The position numbers were made by a program, and so were the translations under genes. From Cycas panzhihuaensis (Eukaryota; Cycadophyta): DNA of 64,000 nucleotides. Every line of letters begins with the position of its first letter. Positions within the stretch are counted from its first letter, which is position 1. A model generated the notes under the pieces. The model was given only the letters and a program-made list of their open reading frames with translations. It searched no databases and had not been told where the DNA came from. This document shows positions 36,101 to 46,770 of the stretch, piece after piece. The DNA is taken from NCBI GenBank assembly GCA_023213395.1, contig CM041465.1:227485741-227549740 (forward strand), written 5' to 3'.

Positions 36101-37095
36101 ACCTTCACCCTTCCACAACCTATAATTTTATATGGGTAATGATCCCCAAGAAATATCTCACCTCTATTAATTCTTGTGTATTCACAAAACTAGTCCTTTT
36201 GGGAAGTAACATGAAGCGGAGCACCAGAGTCAATTAAGTAAGACTCAATCTTTGATAACTTACTTGAGGTTGCTAAATAAACATTACCATCAGCTTCATT
36301 GAAGGCTTTTATTACCGTGGAAGAAGTAGCTTTAGGTGACTTTCCCTTGTCTACCTTGACTAGATATTGGCTATTTATATAGCCAGTCTTCCCACATCTC
36401 CAATATACCAAAGGTCCTTTACCTGGAGATTTAGATTTTCCTTTGGATTTTAGCCATATGTTCCTAGGCCTTTATTAGTTTTGATCCAACATTTGACCTC
36501 TTACTACTAATGCTTATTTCAAATAATCCTTAGAAGATTTTTGTCTTATCTCTTCTGATAGCAGAGCAACAGCAACATCATCAAATTTTAGGGTGGTAGC
36601 AGTTGTGCTACTAATCGTCATCACAAGATTATCCCAGGAATTAGGAAGCAAATATAATAGGATAATACACTTATCTTCTTTAGACGTTATTATCCCAACT
36701 GAAACAAGCTAGCTTACCACGGTGTTAAATACAATGAGATGATCTACAACTGCATCTCCATCACTTATCTTGAGTGAATATAGATTTTTCCAAAGAAATA
36801 ACTTATTAACCAGGGACTTTGTCTAATACAAAGCCTCTAACTTTCTCCATAGAACTTTGGCCATAGAATCTATGGTAATATTTAAGAACACCATATCTGA
36901 AAGGTATAACCTTATCAAATTGATTACCTTTTGATCAAGCTTCTTCTAGTATTCATCACCCATAGTCGTAGGCTTTGTTCCTGCTATAACGATCCACTGA
37001 TCCTTATCGATGAGGATATCTTCTATCTTTAGTTTCTACAACTCAAAGTTCTAGCCATTGAATTTTTTAATCTCTTATTTTGTAGTGTTTGTCAT
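33150..37095 (-). pseudogene. Copia-C gag-pol (broken)
   Basis: The polyprotein gene of Copia-C, starting at the ATG complement 37095-37093. Gag opens KKFNGQNFEL. At 36410-36370 the zinc knuckle reads YWRCGKTGYINSQY: two Cys and the His of CX2CX4HX4C have all become Tyr. The protease DSG site is intact (YLIDSGAPLHVT near 36230). GAG-preintegrase reads LWHQRLGYIGEKGL near 35800. Integrase follows to about 34900, and RT includes QIDMKTTFLHGDLEEEIYM near 34370. The YVDD box near 34100 reads YVHD. RNase H includes VDVDWDGGLDNGRSTSGY near 33560. Gag through integrase share one frame and RT-RNase H another, so a frameshift lies between 35551 and 34495. Stops are scattered. Confidence 0.93.
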
Positions 37096-37168
37096 GATCT
37101 TTATACTTAAGTTTACTACACAAGGCTCCTACTTACTAAATGGCTTCCCACTGAACTAAAAACCTTTA

Positions 37169-37180
37169 GCTCTGATACCA
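37169..37180 (-). promoter_or_regulatory. Copia-C primer binding site
   Basis: The plus strand reads gctctgatacca, the exact complement of TGGTATCAGAGC, the site for initiator tRNA-Met, two bases from the 5' LTR. Confidence 0.95.
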
Positions 37181-37182
37181 AA

Positions 37183-37634
37183 TAAAGAGAAAATATAATC
37201 AAGAAGTAATGTGATAATTGAACTCTCAATGATGCAAAGATTAAATAACATAAACAAATCAAACACTCAATAAAGAACACTAGGAGATTTAGGTCTAAGC
37301 ATAGACCTTTTATTAATTTGAGCAATAGATAAAGAATTATAAAAATAAACCCTAACTCTTCTCCTCGACTCATCCATGACCATTACATTATCTTCATATG
37401 TTACATGTGTCATTACATAAGAATATATAAACACAACATTATAAGATATGGCCTTATAGTTTTACAATATAATGAGCATAAACCATTAGTCCAACAAAGA
37501 TTCCTATAAGACACCTAAAAATTTTTCTCAGGGGCTCCTGCCCTTGAACCCCCCTGGGAGCCACTAGCCTCCCAGGGCTTGAGTGTAATGCCTATACCTA
37601 TGTAACACTTGTAAAGTATTTAATATATCTAATG
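37183..37634 (-). repeat. Copia-C 5' LTR
   Basis: 452 bp, shorter than its partner because the GC-rich segment is reduced. The right edge is slightly altered (TAATG for TAACA) before the TSD gtagt. Confidence 0.9.
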
Positions 37635-37639
37635 GTAGT

Positions 37640-38600
37640 AGTATAATAGCAAAACTTATTTGAGATTTCACCTAATAACTTTAGAAAATCAGGTCTTTAA
37701 AAATCACAACAATAGTCCTTAAGAATTCTATAAGGGGTTCATAAAATCTCTTAATCAAAAGGATCACTTCTTCCTCTCTAATTCTCAACTCTCTTCACTT
37801 ATATCTCTCTCCCTTTTCCCCCTCCAAAAACTATAATAAACAATCCCTTTATAATACTTTTGGGTATTGAGAGAATCAAATCCCACCAAATTTAGGTAGT
37901 GGCATGCAAAATTTTGGTGCGCTAGCTAAGTTTTACATGTATGCAGTTAAAAATGTGGTGATTACTTGGGAGGTAAAAATAACTCATTAAAAAAGTCAAA
38001 AAATATTTTTTTATTGCTAAATTAAGGCATAAATAACTTTATTAATGAGGAGAGAGGCCCAAACCATGTTGAAAATAATAAACACAAGCCCAAAAATGAT
38101 AAAAAATTGGGTGAAATTAAAGATTAAAAAATTTTAAAATTAACAAATTTTGAAAGAAACATAGGGTTAGGTTAGTCATAAAGAAAACTTTATTACCATA
38201 GTTTATGTCATTAGCGAAATGATAGGAATACCTATTACATCATCATTCATTAAATTTTGTCAATCAATAATCACATATCATTTCAACAAAATAATGCCCA
38301 AACCTTCAAGTAGAATCAACATACATCAATCACTACTAATAAAACCATATAATATGTATCAATTTACCAACACAATCGAAATACAGCTAAAGAGGCTAAG
38401 TTTTGGGGAAACATTTGTTCCCTTGGCACCTGAGGCTCCTATTTTAGAAAGAGACATAGGATGGTAAGAGGTGGCAATGATGTGAGTGTTCGTTGCTCTA
38501 GAGAAAGTGATAGGAACTAATGAAATGTATGGATTATGGAGTACTACTTTTTATGATGGAATGAAATCTATACTGCAACTTGATTATCAAAACTTCTATT
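37640..38600 (-). other. Possible promoter-side LTR of Tat-minus
   Basis: On the minus strand a TATAAAG box (plus 37847-37853) is followed by a purine-rich GAGAG tract near 37800-37740, as in plant LTR promoters. No second LTR copy is present to prove it. Nothing coding is recognised in 37900-38600. Confidence 0.35.
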
Positions 38601-38608
38601 GGTAAAGT

Positions 38609-38915
38609 TACTCGAAAGGACTGAGTAGTCTTAACCAAAAGAGGTGTCATTCAGATTCCTTGCCCAAAAGGATTGGGCATCTATAAAATTACCTAAAAGG
38701 ATTAGGTATCAACTCTGTTACTCAAAAGGACTGGGTATTCAACTCATAAACATAACTATGTTTATCTTTTCACCTAAAAGAACTAGGTGCATATTATTAT
38801 CAAAAACTTACGTAATGCCCATAAACTGGATGGGACTTTCACCTTCAAACAAATGCTATCTACTACCCATAAACTAGATGGGACTTCATCACCAAACATC
38901 CATAAACTGGATAGG
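38609..38915. repeat. Array of eight small hairpins with changing stems and fixed loops
   Basis: Five hairpins have 5-bp stems around a 9-nt loop of consensus RAAAGRAYT. They are TACTC/GAGTA (38609-38627), TGCCC/GGGCA (38661-38679), TACCT/AGGTA (38690-38708), TACTC/GGGTA with one G-T pair (38719-38737) and CACCT/AGGTG (38771-38789). Start spacings are 52, 29, 29 and 52 bp. Three more have the loop AAACTRG: CCCAT/ATGGG (38818-38834), CCCAT/ATGGG (38866-38882) and a decayed TCCAT/ATAGG (38899-38915). Stem bases change in pairs while loops stay fixed. It lies in the 3' region of Tat-minus. Confidence 0.85.
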
Positions 38916-38934
38916 CTTCTAATATACATCTAAT

Positions 38935-39408
38935 CATAGTTTATCTCTCATTAACTGAGTATTAGAGAGAAGTCTTTTTACCAAAGCAAAAAGGATAAAC
39001 TATCATAGTTTAAGTTCATTAACATGTGACTTTTTGGAGCAAAATCTTTTTGCTAGGGAAAAAAGGATGAACTATCATTGTTTAAGCTCATCAATATGTG
39101 ACTTTTTAGAGTAAACTCTTTTTTCTAGGGCAAAAAGGATGGACTATCATAGTTTAAGCTTATTAACAGGTGACTTTTTAAAGGAAACCCATCATAGTTT
39201 AGCCTCATTAATGGGGTGAGGGCTTTCAAAGTGTGATTGTCATTTTTTAACCTCATTAACAATTGACTTTGGAGGGATCCCTATCATAGTGTAGGCTCAT
39301 TAACATGTATGGAGTTCTCAGAGTAAGGTCTTGTCATAGTTTATACTCATTAACAAGGAAATGGAAGCTCAAAGTTTATCGTCCTATCCTAGTTTAGACT
39401 CATCAATA
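38935..39408. repeat. Nine copies of a 20-nt motif, 45-73 bp apart
   Basis: Copies of CATAGTTTAAGCTCATTAAC start at about 38935, 39004, 39075, 39148, 39193, 39241, 39285, 39335 and 39388. The first units share longer text (ATGTGACTTTTTxGAG, then CTAGGG, AAAAAGGATGAACTAT). More distant copies occur near 39606, 40131, 40156, 41586, 41653 and 41692, so the motif spans the whole Tat-minus 3' region. Confidence 0.85.
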
Positions 39409-40372
39409 GGTACCTAAAAGCTTAGAGTGATTACTTGTCTCTAAACATTTTATCCCCCTTATTCCCATTTATATTTGAGCATAGGATGCATTCATTAGTG
39501 TGATTTATCCAATGAAACATCTAATGATTTTTATTATTTTTTACTTTTTTTGTTCTTTTGTGGTTATATACTTTTTTGGTTTTTTCAATAATACTATATA
39601 TATGGTAGTTTATACTCATTCTAGAGTAGCATGCTTTAAGAAAGACAAGGTTAGGGGAGGAATAAAAACTAAGAGATAAATAAAATATTAAAATAGGGTA
39701 AGTGAAAGGTTTACTTATTCTATTTTCTTAAACTTAAAATCATTTGGAATACAAATGGTAATAAGTTTATGAAAGCAGAAGATGGAGTAATATAAATCTC
39801 CAAAAAGGAAATCCATATAACTTATATTATACTCTTGGTAGATTATATAAATATAGGATAATCCCATACTCATATAATATATCATAAAGGAAGTAAGCCA
39901 TTTAGTAAATGAAACTAATGCCGCTCAATAAATGACTAACTACCCGAGTATATATGATTCTTTATTGGCTCCTTCTAGGGGCAAGAAGCTTTTAGGAATT
40001 TGCCCCCTGCTAAGATCCTCCATATCCCAAGATTCCCACGTGGGTCTAGCCCTTTCACATATCTTACTTTAGTCTTATACTTATCACCACAATCTCAAAA
40101 CTACCTAAACCTATAGTCTTATCAAACCAATAGTTTATACTCATCATGGAGTTGTAGTTTATACTCATTCTAGAGTGGGGTGTCCCTAGTTAATAGAAAC
40201 AAAATTAATTAATATGATAATCAAGGATTGAGGAAACAAGAGTGTCATCTTCAAGATTAAAAGAATATGATATGTACTAGATGGTTTCTAAGGTAAATAA
40301 GGATAACAATGATGAGGCCTAGTGATGTAAAGAAAGGAGTCATAGAGAGTGGACCTGGTACATCCCAACTAA

Positions 40373-40609
40373 CTAATAAACCATAACTTGAGAATTGACA
40401 TATAAAGTAATAGCTCTAAGGTAAAATTGAGAGACATCTGACAAATCTCTTATAATTGCAAGGTATTCATCTTTATTATTGGTTGCCCTAGGTATAAAGA
40501 AACCTGTGGAAAGGAGGGGACTTCCTAATTGGTCATAAACCACCCAGGAAAAAGCAGACGATCCTGGGTTTCCTCTACTACCCCCATCGGTGAAGATACT
40601 CAATGGCAT
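40373..40609 (-). pseudogene. Archaeal-type RNase H ORF downstream of integrase
   Basis: A 78-codon ORF opening MPLSIFTDGGSRGNPG, the hallmark of RNase HI of the archaeal/plant-acquired type. The first catalytic Asp lies in FTDGG and the Glu in NNKDEYLAII. The third aspartate position reads YVNSQ, where a D is expected (YxDS), consistent with G-to-A. After the stop at 40373 the frame continues as LVGMYQVHS, so the original protein was longer. It would degrade the RNA strand of RNA-DNA hybrids, additional to the RNase H in pol. It starts 1.06 kb after the integrase stop, with motif repeats between. A second RNase H is known in plant Tat elements; its placement as a separate ORF here is the notable point. 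Confidence 0.8.
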
Positions 40610-41669
40610 GAGTATAAGAGGATATAAACTAGGAGACTATGTGATCAATGAAGGAAGGTATATAAATCAATCAGTAAGGAGATGGTGGTAGAAATAGATC
40701 TATGACTATGATGAAGTACGAAGAAGAAACCTAAGTAAGACAATTGTGATCAAGGTGTCAAGTAGGGTTCAATCGTAACTAAGGCCACAGTGGACCTAAG
40801 AAACTAGATCCAAAAATCCTGAATGACTCATCCAAATGAACCCAACTTATAGATAGATAGGTAGGGATGAAGCCATCACATGAGGATAAACTTACTTTTT
40901 ACTTTCTTTCAACTTTCTTTTCTATTTTTTTTTCTTCACTTTTTCTTTTTTCTTTCTTTTTTACTTTTCACTTCTACTTTTTATAAGAACATGATCATAA
41001 TTATCTTCTTAAGAAACTCTTCTACTCAACACAGTAAGTATTTCTCATTTTTAATATAATCTTAAAGGGAAAAGGGCCAATCTCCTTAAGTAATGAATCG
41101 CGAGGAGCAAAAAGGAAATCAAAATCATGGTATCTCTAAGCATAAAGGGAAAGTGGTAGAATGAGTATCTGTTTCAAAGGAATAATAAAGAGAACCAAGG
41201 ATAATAAAAATAATTAACAATTGGTAGTATATGACTGAAAAGGGAATCCCAAATTTAACCAACTAGCAAGTAAAAGTGAGGTATGAATTAACAAGGTAAC
41301 AAATTGACAAATAAAAGTAAACTCTCAATGAATGAGTGAATACTCGAAGCTGACAAGGGGTGTTTCTCTTTCTGAGATGAAAGTATAATAAAGGTGGGGG
41401 TGTAGGTCCTCTTTTGAGTGCATGACTCAAAGTAGAATAAGATCCAAATGATGGTAAACTCACAACCAATGTAAGTATTAGAAAGAGCATATGACTTACA
41501 TGATTATGGGTTGGATCTATCACAAAAATATCACAATACTTAATGAAAGGAAGAAAGTAATAGAAAGAAAGGAAGGTTTTGCCCATAATTTTAGCTCATT
41601 AGGCAAACATTCAAGTTTTAGAGCAACTAATCTTTTGAAAAGAAGGGATTTACCCATAGTTTAAGCTCA

Positions 41670-43345
41670 TTAGGCAGAGGTATTAACTTTAGAGCCATGG
41701 TTTATTCTCGTTGTGGAGGAAAATATTCTCAAATATTGAGAATTAATAGGTCTCTTGAACTCTGATCCTTCTAATATTAAAATTCGGTAGGCTCTATTAG
41801 TTAAGTCTTTAATTACCAAGAAAGGTCCTATCCATTTAGGAGAAAACTTCTGTTGCCTATTGTATAAATATTCTAATTTCAAAACCTTATCATCCACATT
41901 AAACTTTCTAAGCCTAAGCTAACTATCATGTATAGCTTGAACCCTAGCTTTAGAAATGATATTATTTTATAAGGATTGCAATCAAGTCTCATCTAACTTC
42001 TCTAGCTCTAAAAGGTGAGCTTCCCTTTAGAACAGCTCGTCAATAAATTCCTTCAATGAGATGCATAGAGAAGGAATTTCAACCTCTAATGGTAAAACAT
42101 CTTCAACACCATAAACAAGAGAGAATGGTGTCATACCCGTAACATTTTTTATGGTAGTCCTATAGGCCCATAATGTAGAAAATAACTGAGAGTGCCAATC
42201 CCTATAAGAAGTAGCAATAGTCTTAGCTAAAATCTTAACTAAGATCTTGTTTAATGCTTCTACTTGGCCATTCGTCTAAGGATGATATGGGTTAGATATC
42301 CTATGAGTAATATAAAACTTACTATATAGTTTACTAACAGGAGGATTATAAAATGAAGTTCCATTATCAATAATGATAACATTTGGTATTTAAAATCTAA
42401 AAATAATATATTGAAATATGAAAGTCGTAATGATATTTCTAGTAGTAGAGACCAATGGGATATCTTCACTCCACTTCGTAAAGTATTTAGTTACAATTAG
42501 AATTAATTTATGCCTATTTAAAGATGTTGGAAAGATTTGTCTAATCAAGTCGAGGCCCCATTGGAAGAAAGGCTAAGGTGAAACTATGGATTTCGTTGAT
42601 AAATTAAAATTGCATGGGTTTAGAATTTATGGCATCTCTAAACGAAAGAGTGGGCATCCTTAAATAAGGTAGGCCAATAATAACCCATACGAAGAATACA
42701 TTGGGCTATCGATCAACCACCAAAATATCCACCACATATACCTTCATGAGATTCTATCAAAGTAATTAAAGATTCATTAAGTGAAAGACACCTAAGTAGA
42801 ACTCCATCAAAAGAACACCTGTATAAGGTATCATCCAACAAAAGATACTGTCTAGTAGTAGCGTGAGTTTGTCTTATCTTCTTTGAGATAGTAAGAGAAG
42901 AAAAAGATTAATCATAAAGATATGATCTAATCTCTCCATACTATGGGTCATTAGAAGGAATACCCTTGATATAGAATATATGTTCATTAGGAAGGGACTC
43001 ATCAATGGGCTAGAAAGAATGATTTGGAAGAGGGGCATCAGCCATAATATCTGGAATGATCATGCCTTTCTTAGACTTCCTATTGATCACTTGTAAATCG
43101 AAATTTTGAAGTAGTAAGGACCATTTACCTAGTCTTATAGGATCAGATTGAATAATAAGATAATAAGATAGACCCTATTCCTAAGGAGGTAGTGGCAGAG
43201 CTTTTTAGTGGCACAAACTAAGGTAAGACATTCTTTCTTAGGAAAAAGATAATGAAGCTCAACTGCTACAAGGGTCTTTCTAATAAAATATATAGCCCTT
43301 TCTTTACCAAAATCATCTTCTTGCGCTAACATGCCTGCTAGCGAT
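41670..43345 (-). pseudogene. Tat-minus RNase H (partial) and integrase (broken)
   Basis: Reading leftward: MLAQEDDFGKERAIYFI at 43332-43282 (Gypsy RNase H), then VAVELHYLFPKKECLTLV. The linker KWSLLLQNFDLQVINRKSKKG is near 43110. The integrase zinc-binding region reads SIAQCILRMGYYWPTLFKDA near 42710. The core has the second catalytic Asp region near 42370 and NGQVEALNK-like text (catalytic Glu) near 42280, followed by GMTPFSLVYG near 42130. The C-terminal block DDKVLKLEYLYNRQQKFSPKWIGPF runs to a stop at 41670. Several stops and frame changes occur. The RNase H start is cut off at about 43345. Confidence 0.85.
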
Positions 43346-43689
43346 TCTTTAAACTTGTGAAATTTGAACTTAAAAAAAACTTTAAAAATCTATCTTTTAG
43401 CTCGATCACTACTAACTCGCTTCATCCTTTTAGTAATGTGTGTGTCTTTGCCATTGAGTGGTTCAAAAAATCTCTAATTAAATGTAGCTTGATTCAAATG
43501 AAGATGAATGGTTGCAACTCTAACTTTATCAACTAAAACTTTGACTTTGACTTCTGAAATCCTTGTGTTGTGAGTGATTAACATATCATCAAATTTCTCC
43601 CCCTCAAATAGAGGATCAGGTTTTTGTACAAGAAGATGATCATGTATTTGACTTGAATTTTCCTCCTTGGTCTTTACATCGCAATCCAC

Positions 43690-44028
43690 CTGCTATAGCA
43701 CCTGTCTCACATGCTCAACAATATCAATGTTAGATTCATTTACTTTGATGGAATCTCCCCCACAAGTAGAAACTAAGATATCCCATATGAATTTGGAAGT
43801 TATCAATTCACACACTTTAGAGAAAATATTATTATCTATAGTGCAAAAAAGTAAAGCTAAGGCTTCATTATATTTTTTAATATCATCTTTAATATTAAGG
43901 TGATATTTATTTTATAAGTATTTCCAAAGATCATTTGTAATAAAATAATTTTACATTATTTTATACCATTGTGAAAAGTTATGGCTATCAAATATAGGGA
44001 ATTGTATTTTATTTAGATTGATTGCCAT
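43690..44028 (-). pseudogene. Copia-E gag, N-terminal part
   Basis: A Copia-type gag (DUF4219/UBN2-like) beginning at an ATG (44028-44026). It reads MAINLNKIQFPIFDSHNFSQWYKIM with stops at Gln positions, then NDLWKYL, DDIKKYNEALALLFCTID, and ITSKFIWDILVSTCGG near 43770. These match the Trp-rich start and the 'AxAALxxIxxxL ... TAKEAWDxL' region of Copia gags. Downstream to 43474 the open frame goes on as an acidic, Lys/Val-rich stretch I cannot assign. No zinc knuckle, protease or pol follows; the sequence turns into Tat-minus RNase H by 43345. Confidence 0.65.
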
Positions 44029-46540
44029 TAAATAGAAAATTTTAGTACATAATAAAATATACTTTTACCAAATGAACTTTTAGTGCTTCTCAATAAAATA
44101 TATATCTTTAGAAGGAATCAAAGAACTCAATAACTCAATAAACTTATAGTTTCAAATATACTCTTTAAAAGAACTATGTAAGTAATCACAATGCCTTTGA
44201 AAAATGAAAGATGCCTTTAAAAAATAAATCAACTAGATGCAACTTTTATAAGTGCAATAAGGAAACGAAATTTTCAATAATGATAAATAGAAAAAATGCT
44301 TTCAATAAGTGTATGCTTTTAAAATAAACTTTGAAATATGCCTTTCAGATATACTTTAAAATATAATAAATATAAGAGTAAATTTTGAATGTAACTATGG
44401 TCTTTTTAAATAATAAATATAAGAGTAAATAAGCTTTGATAGAAAATAATAGAAGAATTCTAAGTTTTTTAATTTTTCAAACAAATAAGCACTTAACTTG
44501 AGCAAAGAATGACTTCTTTTTTAATACAAGAAATCCTTTTGCCTTGATGAAGATATATAATACTAAAAATCTGAAATATATAAGTATATTTTCGCTTTAG
44601 AAAGATAAAAAATGAAGAAGAATCTTTAAAAAAAAATGAATTATACACATTTTTATGTTACAGGACTACTTGGCTTATCACTTGCTTTAGATATATATGA
44701 GAAATTTTTGCTATAAATTAGCTTAAAATAAGCTATATAAAAGTCAAATGAAAATCTTAAATATGTGTTATAAATGATCAATAAAAAATAAAATAAAGAA
44801 CTCCTGAAAAGAAAAGTTTAGAAGATAAGCCTATTCAGATATAATGAATGCTCAAGTTGAGTAGCTTCAAAGATGTATTAAACAATGTCAAAATAAAGTG
44901 AAATTATACCAATTTAAAGATCAATTAAATATCTAGTCAACAAAACTAACTGTTTTGAGAATGAAATATATAGTCCTCATTTTAAGGCTTAATGGGAGTC
45001 TGGAACTCAAAATATTATGAAATTCTAATAAGAAACTTATAGAACAATGTAAAATAATCAAATATATTATAGATAGCTACTTAATATACTTTTGAGTTAA
45101 AAATTTTGAGAAATAATATATAAAAAAAAGTGCAATAATGGTAAATTAAAAACTATTTTGTACCTTAACTTTGAGGGATTAGAGCATCTACAAAATAAAC
45201 TTAAAATAAAATAAAAATAATTTAAAACTGTAGATATATAAAATATCTTTCATTAGAATTAGATGGTACTCAGTTCTAAACTATGAAGCTCAAGATATTA
45301 ATGAAACTGTAAAAAGTGTCATGCCAAGGTTAATCAAATAGGAAACAAAAATAAGGGTAACTTTGACCTACTCAAACTTACAAGATATTGAGCCAAATTA
45401 AGCAAAAAACACCTTCATGCAATAGTTCTCTAAATCAAGATTCTAATGGATCTTACAGTTTTGAAATCTAATTTTTGATTGAGGAGATATAACTAAAAAT
45501 GTAAGTGGTACTTTTTATGTAAATATACTAAAAAACATTAAAATGTTATTTTCATCGATTAAAATAATAATTAAAGACTTTAAACTGATTAAAAGCAGGT
45601 CAAATCAGGTCTGAATATGGCATATGAGTAGTCAAAATTATACCTCAGAAAATTTTAGACTCAACAGGATGGGTTTCATCAGAAACTAATGCTCCAATCA
45701 AGAGATATGGTAAAAGTTTGCTAAGTACCCTATGCGTAATGAAAAAATTAAAAAAATAAAAAGAAAAAAATGTTATAAAGTTTATGAAGCCCCTTTTAAA
45801 ACAAGCTAAAGGTCATACGAAGGGGTCATATAATCAGGGCTTAATTCAAAAGGGGGCTAATACCTTTTAAAACCTTAGATTCTAAAATATATATAATTCA
45901 CTTTGATTTTTAAAAACTTTATAATAAAAAAAATATAACAATTAAAAAATATATAAATAAAAGGGGCACCACCATCGCATTGTTGTGATCTCTACACCAC
46001 CGTCGCCACTGTGCTGGCTGAGGATGGTGATTATGAGGATGATGGATGATGAGGATGAAGTGCAGGCCAACGATGGTGATTATGAAGATGAGGTCATTCG
46101 CCGTGATACACTGCCATGCTGCCCATTATCACGTGGCCTGTGTAGTGACTAAACTAGAGGATGACAATGGAGGTTGTTGCAGGTGATAGAGTCTACAACT
46201 TTTTCCTCCAATTTCTGATTATATTATAACTTTCATAGTGAAAAACTTCCCTCGTATATGTATTCTACTACTGCTATTTCGTTGGTGAACTGGTTCAGGG
46301 CGAGAAGACCATTACACATGCTATCATCTACAGAATGTAGAGGAAGAAGAAGTTTAGGGTTTGGAGGAGCTTAAAGCCTTTTTTACTAGTATGAACTGAG
46401 GATGAGATGATGATAGAGAGCATCAAAATCAATGGAAAATATAACACAAAAATTTCAATGTTGCTTCTTCTTATATTTCACCGTTGTCTACTATTCATTT
46501 GTTAGTAATAACACTGATATCTCTCAATAAGAACTAGATG
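44029..46540. other. Copia-E leader, left part, no coding recognised
   Basis: AT-rich DNA with short repeated phrases (aataaatataagagtaaat near 44368 and 44411). A GC-richer patch at 45965-46150 has codon-like gat/gag repeats (gatggtgattatgaggatg near 46020 and again near 46070), a possible remnant of an acidic coding exon, but no family is recognised. Confidence 0.35.
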
Positions 46541-46770
46541 AAGAAATTCTACGTGGTTCATAAGGGTAAAATCCCATTATCCAGGTAAATAGGGAGACTT
46601 GCCACACTGTTGCAAGATGTTGAAAGTGTTCAAGGCTTGAGTGGAAGTAAATATAAGTACGTGAATATTATTCTAGAAGGAGATGATGGTGGATTTGTTG
46701 AATTCTTGATCATAGATATTGATTTCTAAAGTCACTTCAAGATTGCAAGGCCGATTTACACAAATATGTA
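46541..46770 (+). pseudogene. Captured host gene fragment, PDDEXK_6 (DUF506)-like
   Basis: One plus-strand frame reads KKFYVVHKGKIPLSR, stop, IGRLATLLQDVESVQGLSG, then KYKYVNIILEGDDGG, VEFLIIDIDF, stop, SHFKIARPI. The block 'YxYVxVxLEG ... LxVDxDFRSxFEIARPT' is characteristic of the plant PDDEXK_6 (DUF506) family, a nuclease-fold family of unknown function. The reading strand is opposite to Copia-E. The two stops are TAA at likely Gln codons. Coding ends near 46770 in gtatag, which could be an old 5' splice site. Only a fraction of the domain is present. Confidence 0.5.

Larger units (their letters stand above)
32575..37634 (-). mobile_element. Copia-C: complete Tork-like Ty1/Copia element
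   Basis: A minus-strand element of 5,060 bp. The 3' LTR is 32575-33073, the 5' LTR 37183-37634, and the TSD gtagt is at 32570-32574 and 37635-37639. The PBS (GCTCTGATACCA on the plus strand, 37169-37180) is a perfect tRNA-Met type site. The polypurine tract is caagtaggagat on the minus strand just right of 33073. The interior reads gag, protease, integrase, RT and RNase H with only one net frame change. It is related to Copia-A but belongs to a different LTR family. Confidence 0.97.
38200..43345 (-). mobile_element. Tat-minus: truncated Tat-like Ty3/Gypsy element
   Basis: A minus-strand Gypsy remnant: RNase H piece (43345-43135), linker, complete integrase (to 41670), a separate archaeal-type RNase H ORF (40609-40373) and a repeat-rich 3' region (about 41700-38600). 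Its pol matches Tat-plus closely (shared block AQxILRMGYxWPxLFKDA). Gag, protease and RT are absent. At about 43345 the sequence passes directly into Copia-type gag. The left limit is not defined. Confidence 0.75.

Noticed and set aside
38609-38915. Hairpins as tRNA genes or a riboswitch
   Set aside because: Stems are 5 bp with no cloverleaf, no T-loop motif and no coding gene to control.
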